DNA of 64,000 nucleotides. Origin: an uncultured Clostridia bacterium (lineage in GTDB: Bacteria > Bacillota > Clostridia > TANB77 > CAG-508). A model generated the notes under the pieces. That model did not search any database. It saw only the letters and a program-made list of their open reading frames with translations, and was not told where the DNA came from. The first letter of the stretch is position 1. Every line of letters begins with the position of its first letter. Positions 44,168 to 52,513 of this stretch are shown here, in pieces. The position numbers and the translations under genes are program-made. Location of the stretch: positions 16,442-80,441 of the forward strand of contig CAKOUU010000007.1 in the NCBI GenBank assembly GCA_934120675.1, in the 5' to 3' direction.

Positions 44168-45886
44168 ATGAAAAAAGAAAAAATAGTCCAAGAAGTTAAG
44201 GACATAAAAGAACTAATATACAACTCAGCCAAAACATATGCAAACAATATAGCATTTATAGTAAAACACCAAGAAGGAAAAAACAAAACATACGAAAATA
44301 TAACTTATAAAATGCTTTTAGAACAAATAAATGCATTAGGTACTAAATTATACAGTATGGGATTTAAAAATAAAAGAATAGCCATTTTGGGACGAAATAG
44401 ATATGAATGGGCACTAGGACACTTAACAAGTTTATTAGGCGGAATAGTATCAATCCCATTAGACAAAGATTTACAAATAGATGAACTAGAAAGCTCATTA
44501 ATGAGAAGTAAAGCAGATGCAATATATTTTGACGAAAAATACATAGAAAAAATAGAAGAAATAAAAAACAGAAACAATACAAATGTAAAAGAATATATTT
44601 GTATGTCAAAACTAGCAGGATATAAAGATATAAATACATTAAAAGAGGAAGGACAAAAATTGCTAGAAGAAGGAAACAAAGAATACATATCAGCAAAAAT
44701 AGATGAAAATGCAATGAATATTTTGTTATTCACATCTGGAACAACATCAAAATCAAAAGCAGTAATGTTGTCACAAAAAAATATTGCGTCAAATGTATAT
44801 GCAATGCAAAGAGTTGAAGACATTAGAAGCACAGACTCAAATTTAGCATTTCTACCAATGCATCATATATTTGGTTCAACATGTCTAATCGTTATGTTAG
44901 CGTGTGGTGCTAGGACATCATTCCCAGATGGGTTAAGATATGTGGCACAAAACTTAAAAGAATATGAAGTATCTGTATTTGTTGGTGTACCACTATTGGT
45001 AGAAGCAATCTACAATAAAGTGGTAAAAGAAATTGATAAGCAAGGAAAAACAAAACTTATAAAAAATGCTATAAGAGTTAGTAACTTCTTATTAAAATTC
45101 CATATAGATATTAGAAGAAAATTATTTAAACAGTTAATTGACCAATTAGGCGGAAAAATGAGATTTGTAATTTCAGGTGGAGCACCATTAGACCCTAAAA
45201 TACAAAAAGGATTTATAGATTTAGGAATAAATGTAGCACAAGGATATGGTTTAACAGAAACATCACCAGTTATTGCAGCAGAAAATATGTACAAATCAAG
45301 AACAGGTTCAATAGGAGTTCCAATGGAAAATGTGACTGTTGAAATTGTAAATAAAGATGATAACGGTATAGGGGAGTTACGTGCAAAAGGACCAAATGTA
45401 ATGCTTGGTTACTATGAAAATGAAGAAGAGACAAATAAAGTACTTAAAGATGGTTGGTTCTATACTGGAGATTTAGGTTATATTGATAAAGATGGCTTTA
45501 TTTTTATAACAGGTAGACAAAAGAATATGATAGTTCTTAAAAATGGTAAAAAAATCTTCCCAGAGGAAATAGAAACACTAGTTAATAGAATAGATTTAAT
45601 AGATGAATGCATGGTATTTGGTATGCCTGACGAAGTTGATAAAAATGATGTTAAACTTTCTGTCAAAGTTGTTTATAATAAAGATGAAGTAAAACAAAAA
45701 TATGGTGATATTTCTTTTGATGAGATTAGAGATATTATTTGGAATAGAATAAAAAATGAGGTTAATACTACTGTTCCTAGATATAAACATATTATGAATA
45801 TGATTTTGACTGATAAGGAACTTATTAAGACTACTACTAAGAAAGTTAAAAGAAATGAAGAACTAAAAGAAATTTTGGGACAGTAG
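44168..45886 (+). CDS. AMP-forming acyl-CoA synthetase (long-chain fatty acid ligase type)
   Basis: The enzyme activates a carboxylic acid through an acyl-AMP and transfers it to CoA. The 572-aa protein has the ANL superfamily motifs: FTSGTTSKSKAVMLS (A3 P-loop), MHHIFG, GYGLTETSP (A5), WFYTGDLGYIDKDGF (A7-A8), and ITGRQKNMIVLKNGKKIFPEEIE with a C-terminal domain lysine. The substrate is probably a fatty acid. An aryl or other acid cannot be excluded. The gene stands alone between a promoter and a repeat with a terminator. Confidence 0.9.
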   Translation: MKKEKIVQEVKDIKELIYNSAKTYANNIAFIVKHQEGKNKTYENITYKMLLEQINALGTKLYSMGFKNKRIAILGRNRYEWALGHLTSLLGGIVSIPLDKDLQIDELESSLMRSKADAIYFDEKYIEKIEEIKNRNNTNVKEYICMSKLAGYKDINTLKEEGQKLLEEGNKEYISAKIDENAMNILLFTSGTTSKSKAVMLSQKNIASNVYAMQRVEDIRSTDSNLAFLPMHHIFGSTCLIVMLACGARTSFPDGLRYVAQNLKEYEVSVFVGVPLLVEAIYNKVVKEIDKQGKTKLIKNAIRVSNFLLKFHIDIRRKLFKQLIDQLGGKMRFVISGGAPLDPKIQKGFIDLGINVAQGYGLTETSPVIAAENMYKSRTGSIGVPMENVTVEIVNKDDNGIGELRAKGPNVMLGYYENEEETNKVLKDGWFYTGDLGYIDKDGFIFITGRQKNMIVLKNGKKIFPEEIETLVNRIDLIDECMVFGMPDEVDKNDVKLSVKVVYNKDEVKQKYGDISFDEIRDIIWNRIKNEVNTTVPRYKHIMNMILTDKELIKTTTKKVKRNEELKEILGQ

Positions 45887-45930
45887 GGACAGTCCAAATT
45901 TGTCTCACAAATTTGTTGGATTTTGTCGAA
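45887..45930. repeat. GGGACAGTCC palindromic repeat, copy 3 of 3
   Basis: GGGACAGTCC, TTTGTCTCA and TTTGTCGAA occur in the same order as in the copies at 13625 and 40577. The unit begins at the stop codon of the acyl-CoA synthetase gene. Confidence 0.8.
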
Positions 45931-45940
45931 AGTAAGAAAA

Positions 45941-45989
45941 AAATAAAAACACGATTTTTCAATAGAGAAATTCGTGTTTTTATTTTTTT
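45941..45989. terminator. Bidirectional terminator
   Basis: AAAAACACGA... pairs with ...TTCGTGTTTTT, with A-rich upstream and T-rich downstream flanks. It lies between two convergent genes. Confidence 0.8.
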
Positions 45990-46206
45990 ACTTTTTTCTT
46001 TGATATGGTTTTGATATGTTTGTTAGTCCTGCTAAATAATCTAATGAAGTATTATAATATTTTGCATAGTAAATTAGGGTATCTAATGGTATGATTCTTT
46101 CTTCTTTTTCATATCTAATGTATGAATTTTTAGATATATAACCAATTTTTGCACATTCTGCTTGTGTTAGTTCATGATCTTCTCTTAAATCCTTTAATCT
46201 CAACAT
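45988..46206 (-). CDS. XRE-family HTH transcriptional regulator
   Basis: This 72-aa single-domain repressor has an HTH of the Cro/C1 type: LRLKDLREDHELTQAECAKI, KNSYIRYEKEERIIPLDTLI and YYNTSLDYLAGLT. The ATG at 46206 has AAGGAG 8 bp upstream. A GTG at 46215 would place the ribosome site too close. It is divergent from the pilin-like gene, with three matching palindromes in between, so it probably represses both itself and that gene. Confidence 0.88.
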   Translation of the reverse strand: MLRLKDLREDHELTQAECAKIGYISKNSYIRYEKEERIIPLDTLIYYAKYYNTSLDYLAGLTNISKPYQRKK

Positions 46207-46237
46207 TTTTCTCACTCCTTACATTATTATATAAAAT

Positions 46238-46251
46238 ACTCCATTTGGTGT
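46238..46251. promoter_or_regulatory. Operator 1 for the XRE regulator
   Basis: ACTCCATTTGGTGT is a 14-bp imperfect palindrome overlapping the predicted minus-strand promoter (TATAAT complement at 46226-46231). Confidence 0.7.
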
Positions 46252-46279
46252 TGACTTTTTACCCCATATGGTGTATTAT
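46251..46279 (+). promoter_or_regulatory. Promoter of the pilin-like gene
   Basis: TTGACT, a 17-bp spacer and TATTAT. Operator 2 fills most of the spacer and abuts the -10, which fits steric repression. Confidence 0.75.
46261..46274. promoter_or_regulatory. Operator 2 for the XRE regulator
   Basis: ACCCCATATGGTGT has the same half-site pattern as operators 1 and 3. It is centred 23 bp from operator 1. Confidence 0.7.
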
Positions 46280-46287
46280 TCTTTTAT

Positions 46288-46301
46288 ACTCCATTTGGAG
46301 T
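46288..46301. promoter_or_regulatory. Operator 3 for the XRE regulator (perfect palindrome)
   Basis: ACTCCATTTGGAGT forms a perfect two-fold palindrome of 6-bp arms. It is centred 27 bp from operator 2 and lies just after the predicted transcription start of the pilin-like gene. Confidence 0.75.
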
Positions 46302-46327
46302 ATAAAAATAAAAAAAGGAGAAAACAA

Positions 46328-48388
46328 ATGAAAAAAAGTTACACAATAAAAAATCTAAAAATTGATGCTGGAATAACATTGGTATCGTTAGTAGTAACTA
46401 TTGTTATTTTATTAATATTATCAGGAATAGCAATAGCAACATTAGGTGGAGAAAATGGCTTATTTGTAAGAGTAAAACAAGCGAAAAAGGCACATGTGCA
46501 ATCAGAAATGCAAGAGCAATTGACACTAGCATTAAATGAATTGCAAATAGATAAAAAAGGAAATGCGAGTTTAGATGATGTAACACAAGACTGGATAAAT
46601 ACAGTAATTTCAAGTGATTATAGTCCAACAATAAAAGAAGATGCATCATTAGACGGGAAAATGGTGGTAATGAATAAAAATGACATTACAGGCAGGTTTA
46701 TAGTAAACCAGAAGTTAGAAATAAGCAAAACAGAATTTGATATAAGTACATTAGAATTTGAGTATGAAACAGAAAAAATAGAAAATGGAAAAGTAAAAAT
46801 ACTTATAAAAATAACAGATAAAGTAAATGGACTTAAACGAGTAGATTATCCAGAAGCAAGTAAAGATTCAATAATAATGGAAAATAGAAAAATACCATTA
46901 GGAATAGATTATTATGTAGAATTAGGAAAAGAATATAAATTTGTAATAACAACAGGGGATGGAAACAAAACAGAAAAAACAATAAAAATAGATGATTTTT
47001 ATTATAATGTAACAAAAACATTAGCAGAAAATGCAGTAATAGATAATAATGCAACAAAAGCGGCATATAACAAAACATATGAGGCAACAGTGGCAACAGA
47101 AGGAAATTATGCAATAACAGGTCTAACTGTTACAATGGGTGGACAAACAGTAACGACAGCTGGAAATAATGTAGTTGATGTTAATACAGGAAAAATTAAA
47201 ATAGAAAAAGTTACAGGAGATATAAATATAACGGTAACAACAAAAAAACTAGAAATACAATATACAGTAGCAGTAAGTACAAGCAGTAGCTCAAGTAACA
47301 CAAGTTCATTAAGTACAAATTCAGTTGATAAAGGTACAACATTGTATATAAATATAATAGCAACATTAGAGGGTAATAGATGTACAGCAGTTCTAAAATC
47401 AGATAATACAAAAACAGTACCATATGTAGTAAACTCAAATGGAAAATATACTTTTAAAATAAGTGGAACATATAATGGTAAAACAGTAGAAGAAGAAAAA
47501 GAAGTAATAGTAAATCAATACATGTCAGCAAAAAATATAGTACAATATGATGCAGGAAATTGGACACAAGCAGAAATACAAGCATTACAAAACAAAAATT
47601 TATATATGATAAATAAAGGAAAAACATATAATAGTACATTTAATTTGAATGATTCAAATAGTGGATTGAATTTCACATTTGGAGGATTTACATATAAGGG
47701 AGATACAACAAATGCAAGTGATATAGCAAGTGGAAATATAATCACAAGTAGAAACCAAAGTGTAGCCCCACAGAGTGGATATGGAACACCAAAATATTCA
47801 GGTTGGCAAATACTAGAAATAAAAGATGAAAATGAGAATATAATAAGCGAAGAAGAAGAAATAAATCAGAAATTGAATGATTTAAATAATGAAAAAATAT
47901 ATATAACTAAATTAATACATGCAGGTAGTCCTGAAAATTTTGTATATTATTATACAAAATATAATGATCCATATAGAGCAGCATATTTATTGTCTGGTGA
48001 AACTAAAAAAAATGAATATAAAACATTAGATACAGGAAAAAATATAAATACAAGAAATATGGAAATGTATAGAGATAAATCTTTAGATAAAAAAGGGTTT
48101 ATAAAAGAAGTGTATATAGCGAAGAATGAAGAAATTTTTAAGATAACAGGAAATGACAATTCAACAGAAGGAATAAGAAATATAAATTCGTATTATATTA
48201 CATCATATGTAGATTATGGAACTTGTAGTTTGGTTTGGTGGAATATAAAAGGAGAGAAAAAACATCAAGATCATTTCTATAGCGGATTTTGTATGGGTAT
48301 TAGGCCAGTTATAGTAATGAACGAGGGGGTCTATATTAAGTATGGAAGTGGAACAGAGGCAGACCCATACATATTAGGCAAAGATTAA
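46328..48388 (+). CDS. Large surface protein with pilin-like N-terminus
   Basis: The 686-aa protein starts with a type IV prepilin-like segment at residues 13-40 (GITLVSLVVTIVILLILSGIA). In it the usual Glu5 of the mature pilin is replaced by Ser. ATLGGENGLFVRVKQAKKAHVQSE follows, a pattern common in clostridial pseudopilin-like proteins. Ig-like beta modules and a Ser/Thr-rich stretch occupy about 180-420. The C-terminal domain (about 450-686) ends with GFCMGIRPVIVMNEG and a GSGTEADPYILG tail. The likely role is adhesion or surface display. Control by the divergent XRE repressor is strongly suggested by three operators. Confidence 0.75.
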   Translation: MKKSYTIKNLKIDAGITLVSLVVTIVILLILSGIAIATLGGENGLFVRVKQAKKAHVQSEMQEQLTLALNELQIDKKGNASLDDVTQDWINTVISSDYSPTIKEDASLDGKMVVMNKNDITGRFIVNQKLEISKTEFDISTLEFEYETEKIENGKVKILIKITDKVNGLKRVDYPEASKDSIIMENRKIPLGIDYYVELGKEYKFVITTGDGNKTEKTIKIDDFYYNVTKTLAENAVIDNNATKAAYNKTYEATVATEGNYAITGLTVTMGGQTVTTAGNNVVDVNTGKIKIEKVTGDINITVTTKKLEIQYTVAVSTSSSSSNTSSLSTNSVDKGTTLYINIIATLEGNRCTAVLKSDNTKTVPYVVNSNGKYTFKISGTYNGKTVEEEKEVIVNQYMSAKNIVQYDAGNWTQAEIQALQNKNLYMINKGKTYNSTFNLNDSNSGLNFTFGGFTYKGDTTNASDIASGNIITSRNQSVAPQSGYGTPKYSGWQILEIKDENENIISEEEEINQKLNDLNNEKIYITKLIHAGSPENFVYYYTKYNDPYRAAYLLSGETKKNEYKTLDTGKNINTRNMEMYRDKSLDKKGFIKEVYIAKNEEIFKITGNDNSTEGIRNINSYYITSYVDYGTCSLVWWNIKGEKKHQDHFYSGFCMGIRPVIVMNEGVYIKYGSGTEADPYILGKD

Positions 48389-48425
48389 ATAAAAGAGCGC
48401 ATCTAATAATAGATGTGCTTTTATA
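48389..48425. terminator. Bidirectional terminator
   Basis: AAAAGAGCGCATCTA pairs with TAGATGTGCTTTT (one unpaired A) between convergent genes. Confidence 0.8.
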
Positions 48426-48999
48426 ATAATATAGGTTGAATTTGCTTTCCATTCAAAGCAGACTCAATAGTCTTTATAAGATAATCAAAATCAAAAACAA
48501 CAGAACGTGGCTTAGTAATAGGATTATCTTGTCTAAAAGGAACAAAATAATAATTTTTTCTATTAAGTAAAGTACCAATATTAGAAGCATTGCCACTTAA
48601 AGCATTATTAGTAGAAACTGCAATAACAACTGGCAAATTATTTCTTAAATGAGATTTTACAGCCATAGTAGCAGGAGTATCAATAATATCATTTGCAAGT
48701 TTAGACATTGTATTACCAGAACAAGGAGCAACTACCATAATATCTGTTAAATGTTTAGGACCAATTGGTTCCGCTTCTTGTATAGTATGAATAATCTTTT
48801 TGTTTGTAATTTCTTCAATTTCATTTATAAAATCTTCGGCTTTTCCAAATTTGGTATCTAAGTTGTAAGCATTATAAGACATAATTGGAATAACCTCAGC
48901 ACCCATTTTAACTAATTCTTTTATTTTAGGAATTGTTTTACTAAAAGTACAGAATGAACCTGTTAAAACAAATCCTATTTTTTTATGTTCTAATTCCAA
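48421..48999 (-). CDS. spoVFB: Dipicolinate synthase subunit B (SpoVFB)
   Basis: This 192-aa flavoprotein-fold subunit of dipicolinate synthase takes part in making the spore-core calcium chelator. Matches to the Bacillus protein run throughout: KKIGFVLTGSFCTF, ELVKMGAEVIPIMSYNA, AEPIGPKHLTDIMVVAPCSGNTMSKLAND, PATMAVKSHLRNNLPVVIAVSTNNAL and NYYFVPFRQDNPITKPRS. It starts at an uncommon TTG (48999) with AAAGGAGG about 10 bp upstream. Subunit A (spoVFA), normally just upstream, is absent from this window, and no neighbour is a lysine-pathway gene. Confidence 0.9.
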   Translation of the reverse strand: MELEHKKIGFVLTGSFCTFSKTIPKIKELVKMGAEVIPIMSYNAYNLDTKFGKAEDFINEIEEITNKKIIHTIQEAEPIGPKHLTDIMVVAPCSGNTMSKLANDIIDTPATMAVKSHLRNNLPVVIAVSTNNALSGNASNIGTLLNRKNYYFVPFRQDNPITKPRSVVFDFDYLIKTIESALNGKQIQPILL

Positions 49000-49154
49000 A
49001 ATCTACAAAACCTCCTTTCATTCGACATTTATATATTATATGAAATTGGAATTTATTTTGTTGTGATAATTTAAAAATTATAAAATAAATCTAGCAAACA
49101 AATTAATAATGTGATACAATTCAAATATAAAATGTAAAAGAAAGGATGATAAAA

Positions 49155-50918
49155 ATGGAAGAAAAATACAACTGGAACTTACAAGACATTTTCGAAAACG
49201 AAGAACAATTCAAAAAAGAAAAAAACGAGATAATAAGTATTTTAGAAAAAATAAAAGCATATCAAGGAATACTATGTAATACATCAGACAACTTATATAA
49301 TTGTTATAAACTATATGAGCAAGCACTAGAAAAATTTGAAAAAGTATATGCATATGGAATGTTAAAATACCATTTAGATATGTCAAATCAAGATGGAATA
49401 AAAATATTTAAAGAAGTAGAAGGACTTGGAACAGAATTAAGTGTTGCAACATCATTTATGACACCAGAAATTACATATGCAGATGAAAATAAAATAAAAA
49501 AGTACATCAACGAAGAAAGATTTAAAGGATATGAAAGAGATATTAAGGATATACTTAATGAGAAAAAACATGTACTAAGTAAAGAAGAGGAAAATATACT
49601 TGCTAACTTTTCAGAAATAATATCAGCTCCAGAAAATACATTTGATACACTAACAAATGCAGAGTTTAAATTTGGAACTTTAATAGATGAAAATGGTAAA
49701 GAAGTAGAAATGACAGATAGTACATATACATTATTCCTAAAAAATAAAGATAGAAATGTAAGAAAACAAGCTTTTAATTTAATGTACAAAAAATATAGTG
49801 AGTTTATAAATACAATTACAGAAATGTATATTTCAAATGTAAAAGCAAAAGCTACAACTGCAAAGTTAAGAAAATACAATTCAAGTTTAGCGGAAGCTGT
49901 TGAACATGATGATGCAAGTCTTAAAGTATATGAAAGCTTAATAGAAGCTATAGATGAAGATATTTCAGTAAATTATGATTTTATAAAATTAAAGAAACAA
50001 ATGTTAAAATTAGATGAGATGCATATGTATGATTTATATGTAAATCCATGTGAACAAGGAAAAAATGAAATAACATTTGAAGATGCAAAACAAGAAGTAT
50101 TAAATGCATTACAAATATTAGGTAAAGAGTATATAAACAAGTTAGAAGAGGCTTTTGATAATAGATGGATAGATGTATATGCAAAGCCAAATAAAAGAGG
50201 TGGAGCATATAGTATGGGAGTATATGGAGTACATCCATTTGTATTGACTAATTTTGTAAATAGTAAGAGAGATATAAGCACTATTGCACATGAGTTAGGC
50301 CATAGTATGCATTCATATTATTCAAATAGAGAACAAAATGTTATAAATGCTGATTATACAATAATGGTTGCAGAAGTAGCATCAACTGTTAATGAAATAT
50401 TATTAAGTGATTATCAAATCAAAAATGAAAAAGATAATAAGAAAAAAGCAGAACTAATATATGAATTATTAGAAAATATGAGAGCTACATTTTTTAGACA
50501 AGCTATGTTTGCTGAATTTGAAAAAATTGTTCATGAAAAAGTTGAAAATAATGTTATGCTTTCAGCTGATGATTTAAATGATATATATTATAAATTAAAC
50601 CAAAAATACTTTGGAAATGATATTGTTATTGATGAACAAATCAAATATGAATGGGCTAGAATTCCTCATTTTTATAGTGATTTTTATGTATATAAATATT
50701 CTACAGGAGTTTCTGCTGCTATTGCCATTGCATCTAAAATATTGAGTAAAGAACCAGGTTTTGTTGAAAAATATATTGAAATGCTTAAACAAGGATGTTC
50801 TAAAAAATCAATTGATTTACTAAAAATGGTTGATGTAGATTTAGAAAGCAAAGATATGTATAAGAGTGCTATAGAATTTTATAACCTTAAGATAAAAGAA
50901 TTAAAAATGTTACTTTAA
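49155..50918 (+). CDS. pepF: Oligoendopeptidase F (M3 metallopeptidase)
   Basis: This cytoplasmic zinc endopeptidase degrades oligopeptides. The 587-aa protein has the PepF opening (YNWNLQDIFENEEQF), an M3B N-terminal helical domain, and the zinc motif H379-E-L-G-H383 with downstream EVASTVNEILL supplying the third ligand. YSTGVSAAIAIASKIL near the C-terminus is also family-typical. ATG 49155 follows GAAAGGATGATAAAA and matches the family N-terminus better than ATG 49146. Confidence 0.94.
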   Translation: MEEKYNWNLQDIFENEEQFKKEKNEIISILEKIKAYQGILCNTSDNLYNCYKLYEQALEKFEKVYAYGMLKYHLDMSNQDGIKIFKEVEGLGTELSVATSFMTPEITYADENKIKKYINEERFKGYERDIKDILNEKKHVLSKEEENILANFSEIISAPENTFDTLTNAEFKFGTLIDENGKEVEMTDSTYTLFLKNKDRNVRKQAFNLMYKKYSEFINTITEMYISNVKAKATTAKLRKYNSSLAEAVEHDDASLKVYESLIEAIDEDISVNYDFIKLKKQMLKLDEMHMYDLYVNPCEQGKNEITFEDAKQEVLNALQILGKEYINKLEEAFDNRWIDVYAKPNKRGGAYSMGVYGVHPFVLTNFVNSKRDISTIAHELGHSMHSYYSNREQNVINADYTIMVAEVASTVNEILLSDYQIKNEKDNKKKAELIYELLENMRATFFRQAMFAEFEKIVHEKVENNVMLSADDLNDIYYKLNQKYFGNDIVIDEQIKYEWARIPHFYSDFYVYKYSTGVSAAIAIASKILSKEPGFVEKYIEMLKQGCSKKSIDLLKMVDVDLESKDMYKSAIEFYNLKIKELKMLL

Positions 50919-50963
50919 GATGTCTGTTGCTAAAATTATATAAAATAGATAATAATAAATGAA

Positions 50964-51908
50964 ATGAGTGAACGATATATTATGAAAAATAATGAAATAA
51001 AAAATGTAATAGAAAAAAGCAATATAGAAGCGGAGACAAAAAACATAGTAAAAAGAAGCAATAAAGAAGCGGAGATAAAAAACAAAGCAGAACAAATAAA
51101 TAATAAAACCACAGAACAAAAGAAAAAATTTACAATTATGGGGTTGTCAGTATGGAGAATATTGGCATACTTCATAATATATAGTGTGGTAGGATATATA
51201 ATAGAAACAATATTTGGAATAATAACTAAGGGAACATGGGAAAGCAGACAGAGCTTTTTATATGGACCATTTTGTGCGATATATGGACTGGGTGCAGCAA
51301 TAATGATTATTTTCTTACATAAATATTCAAAAAACTATACACGACTATTCATTGGAGGTTTTATAGTTGGTTCAATTGTTGAATATCTGGTTAGTTGGAT
51401 AGGTGAGATGTTATTAGGTGTAAAATGGTGGGACTATTCAGACATGCCACTTAATATAAACGGAAGAATATGTGTTTATTTTTCAATATTTTGGGGATTT
51501 TTAGCATTATACCTAATTGCATCATTTAATCCTAGAATAGACAGACTAATAAATTGGATAAAAAGCAAACTTTCTGTTAAAGCATTAAAAGTGCTTACAA
51601 CAACTGTTACGATATTGTTACTTATTGATTGTATTGCAACAGGAATAGCATTATCAGTCTTCTTAGTAAGAATGGTACATAATTATGATTTAAATGTACC
51701 AAACAAAGAAATAATTATGCAAAAATATGATGATATTTATAATGATAAAAAATTATCTAATTTTATTTATAAATATTGGGGAGATAAGAAAATGCTAAAA
51801 ACGTTTCCAAATTTAAAGGTTCAAGATAGCTATGGAAACATGGTATATATGGACGAACTATTGAATGATATAAAACCGTATTATTATAGATTTAATTTTA
51901 AAAAATAG
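50964..51908 (+). CDS. Putative ABC-transporter permease, CmpB (PF06541) family
   Basis: The protein is 314 aa from the first ATG or 308 aa from ATG 50982, which has a slightly better upstream GAGTG. A charged coiled-coil-like N-terminus (about 1-55) precedes five membrane helices (WRILAYFIIYSVVGYIIETIFG, then SFLYGPFCAIYGLGAAIMI and others). The WESRQSFLYGPF and LLGVKWWDYSD signatures are those of the CmpB family. Despite the family name, transport has not been shown. The soluble C-terminus is about 80 residues. A palindrome of the GTTACAG family follows the stop codon. Confidence 0.82.
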   Translation: MSERYIMKNNEIKNVIEKSNIEAETKNIVKRSNKEAEIKNKAEQINNKTTEQKKKFTIMGLSVWRILAYFIIYSVVGYIIETIFGIITKGTWESRQSFLYGPFCAIYGLGAAIMIIFLHKYSKNYTRLFIGGFIVGSIVEYLVSWIGEMLLGVKWWDYSDMPLNINGRICVYFSIFWGFLALYLIASFNPRIDRLINWIKSKLSVKALKVLTTTVTILLLIDCIATGIALSVFLVRMVHNYDLNVPNKEIIMQKYDDIYNDKKLSNFIYKYWGDKKMLKTFPNLKVQDSYGNMVYMDELLNDIKPYYYRFNFKK

Positions 51909-51911
51909 AAT

Positions 51912-51946
51912 GTTACAGTTCAGGGATTTTTTTGCTGAACTGTAAC
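51912..51946. mobile_element. 35-bp GTTACAG-family palindrome (reduced MITE) doubling as hairpin
   Basis: GTTACAGTTCAG and CTGAACTGTAAC form a perfect 12-bp stem with an 11-nt loop. The 8 bp on either side (AATAGAAT / GATAAAAT) agree at 6 of 8 positions, consistent with a decayed target duplication. It may act as a weak terminator for the preceding gene. It lacks a T tail. Confidence 0.75.
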
Positions 51947-51984
51947 GATAAAATAAAAAAGACGAACATTTTTTCTAAAAACTA

Positions 51985-52013
51985 TTGACAAAGAATAAAT
52001 GTTCGTATATAAT
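51985..52013 (+). promoter_or_regulatory. Consensus sigma-A promoter with near-LexA box in the spacer
   Basis: A perfect TTGACA, a 17-bp spacer and a perfect TATAAT. The spacer contains AGAATAAATGTTCG, which matches the Bacillus LexA box CGAACATATGTTCG at 11 of 14 positions. An inverted CGAACATTT lies at 51963-51971. The gene driven is a YneA-like LysM protein, a classic LexA target. Confidence 0.75.
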
Positions 52014-52063
52014 TATCTCGTAATGCAAACAAATATTCTTAATACGAATTGGAGGTAATTATA

Positions 52064-52357
52064 ATGAGAATAGTAAATAAAACAAAATTTATAAGAAGTA
52101 ATGTAATATTAGCAATTTTAATAAGTTCAATAGTAATTTTTGCGACTAACGCATATTCAAATGTAGAAACAAAATATAAAGAAGAATATGTGTGTGCTGG
52201 AGACACTTTGTGGTCAATAGCTCAGGAAGAGTTAGAAAATAATAAATACTTTGAAGGTAAAGATATAAGATATGTTGTTAATGAATTAAAGAAAGTAAAT
52301 AATTTAGCAAATGCAAACTTAAATGAAGGAGACAAATTAAAGATTCCCAGTTTTTAG
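52064..52357 (+). CDS. LysM-domain membrane protein, YneA-like SOS division inhibitor candidate
   Basis: The 97-aa protein has one N-terminal membrane helix (about 14-33, NVILAILISSIVIFATNAY) and a single external LysM domain (EEYVCAGDTLWSIAQEEL ... NLNEGDKLKIPSF). This is the exact architecture of Bacillus YneA, which blocks septation during the SOS response. Start ATG 52064 follows TTGGAGGT. The promoter carries a near-LexA box. lexA itself is not in the window, and the assignment rests on architecture and promoter. A simple wall-binding protein is the alternative. Confidence 0.72.
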   Translation: MRIVNKTKFIRSNVILAILISSIVIFATNAYSNVETKYKEEYVCAGDTLWSIAQEELENNKYFEGKDIRYVVNELKKVNNLANANLNEGDKLKIPSF

Positions 52358-52500
52358 AGGAAAACGTTGAATTATGTATCAAAATATTGTATAATCTAAA
52401 ATATATTTGTAATCCATCTAATATAGCCAAAGAAAAACTTGCTGAATACCTATGGGTATCATTAAACGTATATAAACTGAAAGAAGAAGGTGTCCTTTAA
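52327..52500 (+). other. Protein-like open frame without a good start, possible gene remnant
   Basis: In a frame different from the LysM gene, about 55 codons read QFLEENVELCIKILYNLKYI, then CNPSNIAKEKLAEYLWVSLN and a short tail to TAA at 52498. The composition is helical and protein-like, but there is no ATG/GTG/TTG start near a ribosome site, and the 5' part overlaps the LysM gene. It could be a truncated relic. The same DNA holds a TTGAAT-17-TATAAT promoter-like pair (52367-52395). Confidence 0.35.
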
Positions 52501-52508
52501 TTAGGGCA
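52486..52508. terminator. Hairpin between convergent LysM and recombinase genes
   Basis: AAGGTGTCC pairs with GGGCACCTT (one wobble) around an A+T loop. The flanking T tracts are poor in both directions, so termination would be weak. Confidence 0.5.
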
Positions 52509-52513
52509 CCTTG

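Noticed and set aside
46404..47438. Minus-strand Leu/Tyr-rich open frames inside the pilin-like gene and similar antisense frames elsewhere
   Set aside because: They are antisense shadows of A-rich coding sequence with no ribosome sites or recognisable domains.
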